42,065 bases of DNA from Microvirga vignae (lineage in GTDB: Bacteria; Pseudomonadota; Alphaproteobacteria; Rhizobiales; Beijerinckiaceae): positions 1-42,065 of the forward strand of contig NZ_LCYG01000069.1 in assembly GCF_001017175.1 (NCBI RefSeq), written 5' to 3'. The notes below the pieces were generated by a model. The model had not been told where the DNA came from, did no database searches, and saw only the letters and a program-made list of their open reading frames with translations. The position numbers were made by a program, and so were the translations under genes. Every line of letters starts with the position of its first letter. The first letter of the stretch is position 1. This document shows positions 1-11,790 of the stretch, piece after piece.

Positions 1-245
1 AATATCACCTTGTTCACACTGCCTGCCATCGGGCCCACTCCTGTTCACGTGAGGGCTGTTGTGGATCTGGAGGAAAGGCAGGACAAGCCATGGGCAGGGT
101 TCTGCACAGACCTGTCCCCAGTTTTAGGCCGCACCGCTTGTTCGCCCGCCCTCCGAGAAAATGCCGCTCTTCTTCGAATATCAATGTGACACGGGAGCGA
201 TTTGGATCAGATAATGTCGAAAACCGCTCCCTGACTGCATTATGG

Positions 246-272
246 AGGGCCGCTCGACGCGGCTCTTTCTTC
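246..272 (+). terminator. possible hairpin terminator
   Basis: AGGGCCGC (246-253) can pair with GCGGCTCT (259-266, one G-U pair) around the loop TCGAC, and TTCTTC follows on the plus strand. It could end a transcript entering from the left edge, or cap the RTX gene on the minus strand, but the minus side has no T-run. Bases 1-245 show no convincing gene. Confidence 0.35.
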
Positions 273-289
273 ATCCGTCTTATGTCTCA

Positions 290-2032
290 TCAGATGATGG
301 TGAACTCCGAGTAGGTGAGAGCGGCCTTGTTGGTGAACTGGGCGATCAGCACCTTCGCGGCCGCGCCCGAGCCGTCGGCATCGTAGTAGAGACAGCCCTT
401 GGCCTTGTCGTAGATCAGGTGATCATCGGCATCCTTCGCCGCGCTGCCGAGCACGAACTTTGCGCTGCTCAGGCGGCCGGCTGCTCCCAGCTTGCTCATG
501 TAGCGGTTGTCGAGCTGGAGCGAGTCATAGGTTCTGTTGTAGTCGGTGATCGTGTCAACGTTGGCGCTGCCGAGCCGGTCCCTGAACACGAAGGTGTCGT
601 TGCCCGCCCCGCCTGTGAGCACGTCCTTGCCATAGCCGCCGTCGAGCGTGTTGTTGCCGGCATTGCCCCTGAGCGTGTTGGCGAGCGTGTTGCCGATGAA
701 ACGGTCGTGGCCTGCGCCGCCGGAGAGGTTCTCGATGCCGATCAGGATATCGGAGCCATAGGCGGTGGTCTGGGCAGAGGTGAGCGCGAGACTGATCGTG
801 GCCCCTGCCGAACCGGAGAAGCTCACGGTGTCGATGCCGCTGCCGCCGTCGAGAACGTCGTTGCCGTCATTCTCTTTCTGATTCAGGACATCGTTGCCGG
901 CATTGCCGCTCAACCTGTTCGCGTTGTTGTCTCCGGTGAAGATGTCGTTGCCTGACCCGCCGAATAGGTTCTCGATCCCGATCAGCGTATCGAAACCATA
1001 GCCGTGCGTATCCTGCCCTTGGCCTTGCAGCTCCAGGCTCACAACGGCAGCGGCGCTGCCGGTGTAGCGGGCCGTATCCTCGTCGTTGCCACCGTCAAGA
1101 ATATCGTCCCCAAGCCCTCCCTCGAGGATATCGTTACCTCCGTTGCTCGTCAGCACATTATCCGCATTGCTGCCGATGAGAGTGTCACCCGCGGCTCCAA
1201 AACTCGTCACATTCTCGATGTTGATGAGCCGATCAGATCCGGTGGCCGCACTTGTCAGCTGCCAGCCTGTATTGCGAAGATCGACTGTGACAGCCTCGCT
1301 TGTGCTGTAAAGCGCCGTATCGATACCTGCGCCGCCATCAAGATAATCATCTCCTGCATCACCGCGGAAAGTTTCGGATCCGGACCCGCCATAGGCTTTG
1401 TCATTCCCATTCCCCAGCCGGACCTCGCCGATGATGAGGCCTGCTTCTCCATGATAAATATCCTCTCCGCCGCCGAGACTTAACGCGACAGGAAGAAGGC
1501 CATTGCTCTGGATCAAGCCTGAATTAACAATTTCATCATTCCCGGTTCCACCAAAAACAGCTGTCCCATCGGCAATCATAGTACCTGTATTGATGATCTT
1601 CAGGCGGTCTGCAGCAGCCACAATGGTGCCCGCCCGGATCGTGCCCGCATTGGTGAGGGTGTTGAGTCCCTCTACAGATGCTACTACAGCAGTTCCGACC
1701 GCGCTGATGAGCCCGTCGTTAATGACCTTGTTGCCGCTGCCCTGAAGATGAATGGCCGGCTGACTAACGCTGTGAAGAGTCGCCGACGGTGTCAGCGTAA
1801 TACTGGAATCCGCATTACATATAATGCCTGCGGATTGCGTAAAAATCGTGCTGCCGATCTCGATATTGTTGTTACCCATAAGAACAATGCCATTATAAGA
1901 TGTGTAGGCAGCGGAAGATAAATTTAAAGTTGCGCTGCCTGTAAGGAATGCATAGTCAAATGCTTGGATTAAAAGGGCCTCTGAAGCGTTCGCTGGAGGC
2001 GTAATGGACTGATCATAGACGAAGTAAGGCAT
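290..2032 (-). CDS. RTX-type calcium-binding protein, probable type I secretion substrate
   Basis: 580 residues. Residues 1-200 have no signal peptide and read as beta-helix-like, Asn/Gly/Ile-rich sequence ('NSGLIQSNG', 'NTGTMIADG'). Residues 206-480 carry glycine/aspartate nonapeptides of the RTX type ('GGAGNDTF', 'GDAGDDYLDGGAGID') that bind calcium as parallel beta-rolls. Three larger modules are visible, each with a V-S/T-L strand followed by 'IGIENL' or 'INIENV' (about 249-275, 330-356, 411-436). The last 100 residues resemble the end of the RTX protein at 14463-15347 and probably hold the C-terminal type I secretion signal. No ABC/HlyD/TolC export genes are in the window. ATG at 2032 has an AAGAGAAA ribosome-binding stretch and lies divergent from uvrA. 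The 5' half is much more AT-rich than the 3' half. The substrate or biological role cannot be told; surface adhesin or matrix protein is plausible. Confidence 0.88.
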   Translation of the reverse strand: MPYFVYDQSITPPANASEALLIQAFDYAFLTGSATLNLSSAAYTSYNGIVLMGNNNIEIGSTIFTQSAGIICNADSSITLTPSATLHSVSQPAIHLQGSGNKVINDGLISAVGTAVVASVEGLNTLTNAGTIRAGTIVAAADRLKIINTGTMIADGTAVFGGTGNDEIVNSGLIQSNGLLPVALSLGGGEDIYHGEAGLIIGEVRLGNGNDKAYGGSGSETFRGDAGDDYLDGGAGIDTALYSTSEAVTVDLRNTGWQLTSAATGSDRLINIENVTSFGAAGDTLIGSNADNVLTSNGGNDILEGGLGDDILDGGNDEDTARYTGSAAAVVSLELQGQGQDTHGYGFDTLIGIENLFGGSGNDIFTGDNNANRLSGNAGNDVLNQKENDGNDVLDGGSGIDTVSFSGSAGATISLALTSAQTTAYGSDILIGIENLSGGAGHDRFIGNTLANTLRGNAGNNTLDGGYGKDVLTGGAGNDTFVFRDRLGSANVDTITDYNRTYDSLQLDNRYMSKLGAAGRLSSAKFVLGSAAKDADDHLIYDKAKGCLYYDADGSGAAAKVLIAQFTNKAALTYSEFTII

Positions 2033-2274
2033 GCGGGTTTCTCTTTGAACTGGAGCTTTCGGACCGACGAGGCATAAGAATCTCTAGGCCTAATGTTCTT
2101 AAATAACATAACTTTTAATTTGCGCATGTCCATTGTCATTGCCCTTCGTACCCTCTTTGTTCTAGGATTTGAGACCTGGAATCATCCGCCGCATTGCATC
2201 GGCTGGTGCGACATCACATATCGGGAGCCGGCCGCACAGGGCCGGTCCCCTCCTTTTGAAGGCTCGCTTAAGCC

Positions 2275-5244
<2,970 letters not shown>

Positions 5245-5378
5245 CGCGAAGGCCTTGCTGGCGTTCTGTTTCGGCAAAGAGCGTTTGGAACATCCTGCGA
5301 GCCCCTGCAGCCTGATATCCACAGAGGCTCGCGACAATCATCCCAGCATCGCTGCCGACACTTCGGACCCTTGCCCGA

Positions 5379-5789
5379 TCAGGGGCAGGAGAACGGCAGT
5401 TCGTGCCATTCGACGACAGACCGGCCGCCGACCTTGATGAGGTAGACCCCGTTGGCCGGATAGCCGTCGGAGCACAGCTCACGGGCATAGATCCAGCCGC
5501 GCTCGCCCCCAAGGTAGCCGTAATCGCCATTGGCGTAATGAACCGTGCTCCCCGCCGAGCCGCCGCGGATGAAATCGATGTCATGCCGATAGCTGTCCTT
5601 CGGAGGCAGCGGGTTGTGGATCGTCGATCCAGGCGACGAAGTGTGTCCGGACGATGCCGGCGCCTTGGGCTCGGACCGGGTTCCGCCCGCGATGGGGCCC
5701 TGCACCAAGTTCGTGCCTCCATACCAAACGCCTCCCCCGCCTGAATTGTCGAAGAACTCGTCCATTGCCTGTTGAAGTGAAAACGCCAT
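5379..5789 (-). CDS. hypothetical protein, 136 aa
   Basis: Not recognised. The start at 5789 is supported by AGAGGT nine bases upstream. No signal peptide is seen. Residues 14-62 are Gly/Pro/Ser-rich ('DNSGGGGVWYGGTN', 'PASSGHTSSPGST'), so probably disordered. Residues 70-136 look folded, with 'HDIDFIRGG', 'GDYGYLGGERGWIYARELC' and a hydrophobic 'GVYLIKVGG', ending in ELPFSCP. Two cysteines (in 'RELCSDG' and the third residue from the end) could pair if it is exported. Neighbouring genes uvrA and nitronate monooxygenase give no functional hint. The reverse-strand alternatives over the same bases are Arg/Pro-rich and unconvincing. Confidence 0.6.
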   Translation of the reverse strand: MAFSLQQAMDEFFDNSGGGGVWYGGTNLVQGPIAGGTRSEPKAPASSGHTSSPGSTIHNPLPPKDSYRHDIDFIRGGSAGSTVHYANGDYGYLGGERGWIYARELCSDGYPANGVYLIKVGGRSVVEWHELPFSCP

Positions 5790-6079
5790 CTTGACCTCTT
5801 TCTGGCTTTGACGCGTGACGTTATTAAATCACGCTAAAGCTTAGGTAGGCGGGCGGATCCCCTTTCAAGCAGAATGGGCAAAATTCTCTATCGCGGATCC
5901 TGATCTGAAAAGATCCTTGTGTTCCAACGACATCGCAGATCCGCCCAAGACCCATGCCTGTTCGACAAGGAGACGTCAGGCGCGATAGTGCACACGGAGA
6001 GGTAGCCAAATGCCGGTTGCACAGGCGGTACAGGCAGTAATGGTGACATGTCAGTCGGCGGAGCAAGCCTGCTGCAGCC

Positions 6080-7150
6080 TCAGCGCGACGAGAGGCTTAC
6101 CAGGACTTCCTGCGCCAGACGCTTCGTGAGCTCGCCAGCAGGAAGCTCGCGGCTCAGCCGCGCCGCTTGGCCTGACCAGAGAGGCATGAAGTCGCCCGAC
6201 CCGAGCGGCTCGGATTTCTGACGCAGAGGTGCAAGTGCACCGCCAGCGAGCGGGAACGCCGGAGCAAGCTGAGAAATCGGGCCTGCCTCGCGCATGATCC
6301 GGTTCACGATGCCTCGTGCGGGACGCCCGGTGAAAAGGTTGGTCAGCGCCGTCTGGTTGTCCTTGGCATTCCGGAGCGCCTGCCTGTGGACCGGCGATAT
6401 CGTGGCTTCCGGGGTGAACAGATAGGCCGTTCCGATCTGCACCGCCGATGCCCCCAGGGCAAAGGCCGCGACGACGCCGCGCGCATCGGCAATTCCGCCC
6501 GCAGCAATGATGGGCACCTTCACTGCGTCAGCCACCTGTGGCACCAGCGCCATGGTGCCGACCTGCGTCGAGAGGTCGTCGGTCAGAAAGATGCCACGAT
6601 GGCCGCCGGCTTCGAAGCCTTGCGCAATGATGGCATCACACCCCTCGCCCTCGAGCCAGCGCGCTTCGTCGACCGTCGTTGCGGATGACAGCACTTTGGC
6701 ACCCGTATCCTTCACACGCTTCAGCAGGCTCTGCTGCGGCAGCCCGAAATGGAAGCTCACGACCTCCGGCCTGAACTCCTCCACGAGGCTCAGGAAAGTC
6801 TCGTCGAAAGGGGCACGGGTCGAGGGTGGCGTCGGCATGTCCGGGTCGAGCCCGAACTCCAGATAATAATCCTTCAGGCGCTGTTTCCACGCAGCTTCCC
6901 GCTCCGCATCGAAAGCCGGCGATCGGTGGCAGAAGAAATTGACGTTGATTGGCTTCGAGGTTTTCTGCCGGATCCTGGACAGTTCTTCCCGGGCCTTGTC
7001 GTGGCTCAGCAGCGCGCAAGGCAGCGAACCGAGACCTCCGGCTTCCGAGACGGCGATGACCATGTCGGACAAGTTGGCCCCGGCCATGGGGGCCTGAATG
7101 ATTGGAATCTCGATTCCCACGAGATCAAGAATTCGCCGGTCTTTCCACAT
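6080..7150 (-). CDS. nitronate monooxygenase family FMN protein
   Basis: 356 residues of the NMO/2-nitropropane dioxygenase TIM-barrel family, which oxidises alkyl nitronates with FMN and oxygen. Visible: N-terminal 'PIIQAPMAG' (FMN/phosphate loop, about 15-24), 'NVNFFCH' (69-75), 'QGFEAGGHRG' (177-186) with the conserved His that acts as catalytic base in the family, 'AAGGIADARGV' and 'GASAVQIGTAYLFTPEA' (phosphate binding). ATG at 7150 has AGGAAAGG upstream. It is a single-gene unit; a degenerate twin-palindrome repeat lies just upstream of its start (7187-7297). The physiological substrate may be propionate-3-nitronate (detoxification), but related FMN enzymes such as enoyl reductases share the fold. 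Confidence 0.9.
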   Translation of the reverse strand: MWKDRRILDLVGIEIPIIQAPMAGANLSDMVIAVSEAGGLGSLPCALLSHDKAREELSRIRQKTSKPINVNFFCHRSPAFDAEREAAWKQRLKDYYLEFGLDPDMPTPPSTRAPFDETFLSLVEEFRPEVVSFHFGLPQQSLLKRVKDTGAKVLSSATTVDEARWLEGEGCDAIIAQGFEAGGHRGIFLTDDLSTQVGTMALVPQVADAVKVPIIAAGGIADARGVVAAFALGASAVQIGTAYLFTPEATISPVHRQALRNAKDNQTALTNLFTGRPARGIVNRIMREAGPISQLAPAFPLAGGALAPLRQKSEPLGSGDFMPLWSGQAARLSRELPAGELTKRLAQEVLVSLSSR

Positions 7151-7186
7151 GGCTGCTGCCTTTCCTGCCGTAGGAAGACACGAGTG

Positions 7187-7297
7187 CTAGAGCATCGGAC
7201 GAGAAAAGTGGAAACCACTTTTCGGATCACCTGTGCTCCACTCCCCGTATCGTTTGGTACAGAGATCCGGAACCACGTTCTAAACGCACGACGCTAG
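7187..7297. repeat. degenerate composite twin-palindrome repeat (copy a)
   Basis: Starts CTAGAGCATCGGACGAG and continues AAAAGTGGA with an imperfect right arm (7187-7227), followed by a decayed second module ending GCACGACGCTAG (about 7245-7297). The TAG that ends the DUF4239 gene on the minus strand is the CTAG at the right end. Same family as copies at 8083, 12667, 15386, 17038 and 39859. Confidence 0.75.
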
Positions 7298-8070
7298 GGT
7301 GTCTTCAGCTCATCTTTCAGCACCATCGTATAAGCCGATGTATCGATAGCGGCCGGGCCTGCATAGGGATGGCTCAAGGCCAGGATGAAATAGAGCGCAA
7401 GTCCCGTATAGGCTCCGTAGATGGAGAGAATGACGATGTGCACGGGAGTGACCGGGAACACAAGGAAGCACCCGGCGATAATGCCGAAGCCCGTCAGGGC
7501 CATCCACCAGAACAGGCTGGGCAGGCCACGATGGAACAGCGACAACCGCGCCTTGCGGTGGTCCTGGAGGTCGTCCATGTTCGCGATCATGCGGCCGCGA
7601 AGGGATTGCTGCTGTGGGGTTTCGGCTTTCAGGTTGAGGATGCCGGCGTCGAGATTGTTATAGGCCCGCGCTGCTTCCCTGCTGCCGCTCAGGCGGGTGG
7701 AGGGCTGCCATTCGCTTTGCAGCACGGCCGCGATGTAGGCTGCGAGCTGCTGGCGGAGCGCATCCTCCTCGGACCCGTTCCATTGATCCAGCTGCAGCGC
7801 GATGTGCTCGATGGTCGCTACTTCCTTCGAGACGTCCTGCTGCAGACTCGTATGGGCCGACTGCGCCTCCGCGAAGACAAGAGCAAGGATGAGGCCATGG
7901 ACGGTGCCGATGCGAACGGCGACCGTTTCGACGACATCGCGTGTCCGGGTCGTCAGTTCGTCGCTCAGCCAACCGCGGACTAGGACGAAAGGAAGAACCG
8001 AGGCGGCGATGGTGGCGAGCATGGCTAGAATGCCGCCGAGCCAGCCTGGAAGCTGCAAAATCGCTGCCAT
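7294..8070 (-). CDS. DUF4239 (bestrophin-like) membrane protein
   Basis: 258 residues starting at ATG 8070, chosen because AGGAGGAG lies 4-11 bases upstream; the in-frame codons further upstream are only a reading of the adjacent repeat. Layout: TM1 about 10-31, TM2 about 51-66, a soluble 120-residue alpha-helical section ('QQDVSKEVATIEHIALQL'), then TM3 about 185-206 and TM4 about 210-232. This 2+2 arrangement fits the DUF4239/bestrophin-like family, of unproven transport function. The stop TAG coincides with the end of repeat copy a, and copy b begins 12 bases upstream of the start codon, so the gene is bracketed by repeats. Not in an operon. Confidence 0.82.
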   Translation of the reverse strand: MAAILQLPGWLGGILAMLATIAASVLPFVLVRGWLSDELTTRTRDVVETVAVRIGTVHGLILALVFAEAQSAHTSLQQDVSKEVATIEHIALQLDQWNGSEEDALRQQLAAYIAAVLQSEWQPSTRLSGSREAARAYNNLDAGILNLKAETPQQQSLRGRMIANMDDLQDHRKARLSLFHRGLPSLFWWMALTGFGIIAGCFLVFPVTPVHIVILSIYGAYTGLALYFILALSHPYAGPAAIDTSAYTMVLKDELKTP

Positions 8071-8082
8071 GCTCTCCTCCTG

Positions 8083-8197
8083 AAGCACCGGACGTGAAAA
8101 GTGGAATCCGCTTCTGGGACCCATCCGATGCTTCCTCTTTCAAGCAGAGCATCGTTCGGTGCGGAAAACCGGGTCCACTTTTCCACACGATGCTCTA
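8083..8197. repeat. composite twin-palindrome repeat (copy b)
   Basis: Module A (8083-8132, imperfect, AGCACCGGACG...CCGATGCT) and module B (8145-8197, AGCATCGTTCGG...CCACACGATGCTCTAG) separated by about 13 bases. The rest of the 345-base gap to the methyltransferase (8198-8415) shows only a small hairpin AGAGCA/TGCTCT (8242-8258) and presumably that gene's promoter. Confidence 0.8.
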
Positions 8198-8415
8198 GCT
8201 CGTGTCCTGTCCCACTCTCGACGCTGCCGGCTCCGCATAGGAGAGCACGTCCTGCTCTGCCACACCACGGCTTTTCAGGTGTATCCGGGCACAGTCCGCC
8301 TTCGATCTCCTCAGGATTGCCAGGCAATCAAAGCCGACATCCTACCCTTTTGAGACTATTGCCCGCCCGTGCCATCGGCAGGATGATGGCGCGCTTTTTT
8401 GCGGTGGAGGAGACC

Positions 8416-9225
8416 ATGAGCGCCACCGATGCAGCCTTTGCCGGCTCGATCCCTGCCATTTACGAGCATTATCTCGGTCCCCTTCTTTTTGAACCCTTTG
8501 CCGAAGACCTGACCGCGCGGCTTGAGGGTGTCACTTCCGGCAGAGTTCTGGAGACGGCGACGGGAACGGGCATTGTCACCCGCGCCATGGTGAAAGTCCT
8601 GCCGCCCGAAATCGAGATTGTCGCGACCGATCTCAATCAGGCGATGCTTGATCTGGCGCAGACCAAGCTCCACGCGTCGAATGTGACCTGGTGCCAGACG
8701 GACGCGCAGACGCTCCCCTTCGAGGATAGCTCCTTCGATGCCGTTGTGTGCCAGTTCGGCGTCATGTTCTTTCCCGACAAGCCTGCGGCCTATCGGGAAG
8801 CGCTGCGCGTGCTCAAGCCCGGGGGGCGCTTTCTGTTCAATGTCTGGGACAGTCTGGACGCGAACCTGACGAGCAAGGTCGTGTCCGACCAAGCGATTGA
8901 AATGTTCCCCGAGGACCCGCCCCGGTTCATCGAGCGAACGCCCTTCGGCTATTTCGACGAGGACCGCATCGAGGGCGAACTTCAGTTGGCGGGGTTCGAA
9001 AACGTCACCATCGAGCCTGTCGACAAGGTGAGCCATGCCACCTCTGCGCGCCACGTCGCCATAGGCCTGACCCAGGGAACGCCGTTGCGCGGAGAGATCG
9101 AAGCCCGTGCGCCGGGCCGTCTCAACGAAGTCACGGACAAGGTGACGCAAACCCTCACGGAACGGTTCGGTGAAGGGAGCTTTGAGAACCGCATGCGGGC
9201 GCTTGTCGTTACGGCCCGGCGGTAA
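8416..9225 (+). CDS. class I SAM-dependent methyltransferase
   Basis: 269 residues from ATG 8416, chosen for GGAGG six bases upstream; the longer in-frame reading runs through the repeat and is not credible. Methyltransf_11/UbiE-like Rossmann fold: motif I 'VLETATGTGIVTRAM' (44-58), acidic residue in 'IVATDLNQAML' (D72, ribose binding), motif 'DAQTLPFEDSSFDAVVCQFG' (96-115), and 'LRVLKPGGRFLFNVWD' (130-145). The C-terminal third ('YFDEDRIEGELQLAGFENV') is the usual cap region. The substrate (quinone, lipid or small molecule) cannot be told. A single-gene unit with no pathway partner beside it. Confidence 0.9.
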   Translation: MSATDAAFAGSIPAIYEHYLGPLLFEPFAEDLTARLEGVTSGRVLETATGTGIVTRAMVKVLPPEIEIVATDLNQAMLDLAQTKLHASNVTWCQTDAQTLPFEDSSFDAVVCQFGVMFFPDKPAAYREALRVLKPGGRFLFNVWDSLDANLTSKVVSDQAIEMFPEDPPRFIERTPFGYFDEDRIEGELQLAGFENVTIEPVDKVSHATSARHVAIGLTQGTPLRGEIEARAPGRLNEVTDKVTQTLTERFGEGSFENRMRALVVTARR

Positions 9226-9298
9226 ATCTGCAGCCAAAAGACAATCCAAAAGACAACGGCCGCTCTCACGGCCGTTGGTTTGGAAGAGCGCCATCACT

Positions 9299-10138
9299 TT
9301 AGAGTGGTCTGACGAAGGTCAAATAGCCCTCGAACCGGTCGTTGATGGACAGGTTCAGAGATGAGCGTTCGCCATCACCCAACTGCCGCAGTGTCCAAAC
9401 CTGGTTTGCCGTATCCGGCTTCATGAGGATGGTGCGGTCTGCCTTTTCCACTTTCCTGATCTGCACCTGTACGGTCTGCTGTGCAATCGTGATCTGCTTC
9501 ACCTCATTATCGAGAGAAATCTCTACGATGGTGCCCTCATCATCTCGCCATACACCACTGAACTCAGCCTGAAGATCGCCGCCAGGCAGAATGCCGTCGA
9601 AAGAGATGCTGCCCATCTGGAAATTGCTCAGTGCCTTCTCGCCAAGCGTCAGAGTTGCGATCGGCAGAACGAGACAAGCCAGTGCAAAGGTCGCAGCGAC
9701 CCAAACCTGCCGGAAGGGCCTGAACGGCTCCCACATCGTCACCAGCTTCACCTTGAACATGTAGTAATCGTAAGAGGCGAGCGACGCGCACAGGGCGGCC
9801 GTTGGAATGTAATAGAGGAAAGGCGGCAGCGTCTTGTTGATCAGGATCTCGACGAGGGCAAACACAAACGAAAAGAGGAAGCCGGAACCGAGAAGGACGA
9901 ATCCCTTCTGGTGCATGCCTTTGAAGAAGTAATAGAAAGGCCCGAAGAAGAAGGCGAGGACACTGAAGCCGACACTGAATCTCTCGCTCAAATCGAGCTG
10001 GGAACCGTTCCTGTAACCAAAGGCCCCGATATTCCCGGCCTTCTCGATGATGCGAAAGCGCTTCTTCCAAGTCTCGCTGACATTCAGAACGTCGATAGGA
10101 CCTTTCTCCGACCCCGCACCCATCATTGATGTTGTCAT
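9299..10138 (-). CDS. DUF2628 membrane protein with C-terminal beta-rich domain
   Basis: 279 residues. The N-terminal soluble part (1-50, 'WKKRFRIIEKAGN') leads into 'FSVLAFFFGPFYYFFKGMHQKG' (56-77), the hallmark of DUF2628 (GPFYY, K/W-rich turn), followed by TM segments about 78-99, 106-121 and 145-166. Residues 170-279 form a probable extracytoplasmic domain with 'FSGVWRDDEGTIVEI' and repeated beta strands, ending 'GYLTFVRPL'. The start at 10138 has GGGGG about eight bases upstream; Met5 or Met6 are alternatives. Function unknown; the C-terminal part looks like a small beta-barrel sensor or binding domain. Confidence 0.82.
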   Translation of the reverse strand: MTTSMMGAGSEKGPIDVLNVSETWKKRFRIIEKAGNIGAFGYRNGSQLDLSERFSVGFSVLAFFFGPFYYFFKGMHQKGFVLLGSGFLFSFVFALVEILINKTLPPFLYYIPTAALCASLASYDYYMFKVKLVTMWEPFRPFRQVWVAATFALACLVLPIATLTLGEKALSNFQMGSISFDGILPGGDLQAEFSGVWRDDEGTIVEISLDNEVKQITIAQQTVQVQIRKVEKADRTILMKPDTANQVWTLRQLGDGERSSLNLSINDRFEGYLTFVRPL

Positions 10139-10429
10139 TGTTCAACCCCCGTTGAAGAAGCCGGGACACTGGCACAAAACAGGACAACTGCGAAGCTGCT
10201 CCCGCTCTCAACGTCCCTTCCTCAAGCCTGTTTGGATCCAAGGCTGATGCGTTTTTGACAACCGCGTCATCGATGCAACAGCGCACAACCCTTCAGCGCA
10301 CGCCAGAGCTGAAGCTCTCGCCTCAACTCCCGCTGCAGATGCGGCAGGACATCTTCCTCAAAGGCTGCTCAGGGTTGCGAGGATCAGCCCACACGGGACG
10401 ATGGCTGCCGCCGGAGAAGCACCTGAAGG

Positions 10430-11575
10430 CTATTGAGGATTGGTCAAGGAAAAGGCTGAGATGACGACGTTCCTGCCGTGATCCTTCGCCCTGTAGAGGG
10501 CAAGGTCCGCCTCCTGAAGCAGAGCCTCTGTGGTTGCGCTGGCTGATGCGGAGCATCCCACACTGACGGTCACTTGTGTCTGAGGGCCGAGCATGGTCTT
10601 GCCGGCTTTGGAGAAGGCAGACCTCACGGCTTCGGCGAGCTTTGTGGCCTCCTCCATCTCCATCGGCAGGATGGCCGCGAACTCCTCACCGCCCAATCGG
10701 CCAAAGGATTGGTTCGGAAGATGCTTGGCCAGGATCTGCCCGAAGAGGACGAGGATATCGTCGCCCACATCATGGCCGTAGCAATCGTTGATGCTTTTGA
10801 AGTTGTCCAAATCGAAGACAAGGCAGCTGACCGACTTGCCGCCCGTGGCCCCGACAAGCCGGGCCGCGTTTTGCATGAAGGCGCGTCGGTTGGGGACGCC
10901 CGTCAAAGGATCGATGAAGGCCGCACGCTTATAGCCCAGCTCCACGCTTTCCTTGGCCATGGACAGGAAGATGAACGCCAGGGTCGGAGTATAAACCACC
11001 AGGAACAGGGCCATTTCGGAGGACCAGCGGTGGGCGAAAGCATCGATCCACGCAATCGAGGTCAGCGAGATCGCAAGGCCGCCTCGCATGAAATTGAAAA
11101 ACGCCAGCAGGCACAGGAGGGCAATGGCGAAACGCTGGGAGGCAAGAGGCTGCACGGCATGGCGCCCCAGCTCCCACGCGCAGGCAAGGGAATAAGCACC
11201 GGTTGTCAGCGCAACCAGGATCAGCCGGTATTCAGGCTTGTCATAGATGAATGGGAAAGCCGCGACCCAAAGCACGACACCCGTCATCATGAAAGGGACG
11301 AATCCCGTACGGCTGTTGAAGGCTCTGCAGCCGGCGTAAAGACTTATGTAAGACAGCAACCCCAGGACATTGCCTAGCAGCAAGGCAGGGTAGGAACCGG
11401 CCGTCCTGCCCAGGTTCGCGACGCCGAAGCCCAGCGCGATGAGACAAAAAGCGGCTCCCCACAACGAGAGTGCCCGGACACTTCGATTGATGATCCAGGC
11501 AAACAGCAATAGGCAGCCGAGAACAACCGCAAGCAGGATAAAGGCAACATTGAGAGTGGCTGGGTCTAGGGTCAT
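10430..11575 (-). CDS. membrane-bound diguanylate cyclase (GGEEF)
   Basis: 381 residues. Seven hydrophobic segments (about 10-29, 36-55, 62-83, 92-111, 118-136, 149-169, 190-209) form a sensor region of unknown ligand, followed by a GGDEF domain from about 218. Visible: 'DPLTGVPNRRAF' (222-233), metal-binding 'FDLDNFKSIND' (254-264), active-site GGEEF (295-299) and 'ALYRAKDHGRN' near the end. All catalytic features are present, so it should make cyclic di-GMP from two GTP. The RxxD inhibitory I-site expected five residues before GGEEF is absent (LPNQ there), so product feedback at that site is unlikely. No PilZ or EAL partner is in the window. The ribosome-binding site is weak. Confidence 0.93.
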   Translation of the reverse strand: MTLDPATLNVAFILLAVVLGCLLLFAWIINRSVRALSLWGAAFCLIALGFGVANLGRTAGSYPALLLGNVLGLLSYISLYAGCRAFNSRTGFVPFMMTGVVLWVAAFPFIYDKPEYRLILVALTTGAYSLACAWELGRHAVQPLASQRFAIALLCLLAFFNFMRGGLAISLTSIAWIDAFAHRWSSEMALFLVVYTPTLAFIFLSMAKESVELGYKRAAFIDPLTGVPNRRAFMQNAARLVGATGGKSVSCLVFDLDNFKSINDCYGHDVGDDILVLFGQILAKHLPNQSFGRLGGEEFAAILPMEMEEATKLAEAVRSAFSKAGKTMLGPQTQVTVSVGCSASASATTEALLQEADLALYRAKDHGRNVVISAFSLTNPQ

Positions 11576-11790
11576 CGAAACGGCGGCAAGAGAGCTCGGC
11601 TAATCTGCTGCAGTAGTAAAGGAGCTCTTGCGCAACCCTTACCCAAAGGGAATATTTATCCTTGCTATCTTCGATAAGCCTTCGGATGTCCAGCCCTGTC
11701 CTGAATAATGTTAAGGCATGAGAGGATCGGGCCCGGAACGAAGCCCAGGTGGCGGCATTCTCCTTCATATTGTTTCGTCGGGAGGGTCTC

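Noticed and set aside
59..67. TTGTGGATC, similar to a DnaA box
   Set aside because: A single imperfect 9-mer with no neighbouring boxes or AT-rich unwinding region; not evidence of an origin.
90..314. Plus-strand 74-codon reading frame with a possible AGGA site upstream
   Set aside because: Product is Arg/Ser-rich without hydrophobic core and runs into the 3' end of the opposite RTX gene; likely a chance frame.
2033..2274. LexA (SOS) box ahead of uvrA
   Set aside because: Only half-sites (GTTCT near 2094 and 2159) without the second GTTC at the required seven-base spacing were seen. A CCGGCC/GGCCGG hairpin (2228-2245) is too small to interpret.
5824..6066. Minus-strand 80-codon frame between the unknown protein and nitronate monooxygenase
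   Set aside because: Cys/Arg/Leu-rich, no ribosome-binding site, no similarity to any known pattern. The 290-base gap holds nothing I can support.
8101..8415. N-terminal 105-residue extension of the methyltransferase
   Set aside because: It is the translation of repeat copy b and spacer; the real start at 8416 has a GGAGG site and a normal N-terminus.
10255..10464. Plus-strand frame in the DUF2628/diguanylate cyclase gap
   Set aside because: Starts with TTG, lacks a ribosome-binding site and overlaps the 3' end of the cyclase gene on the other strand.
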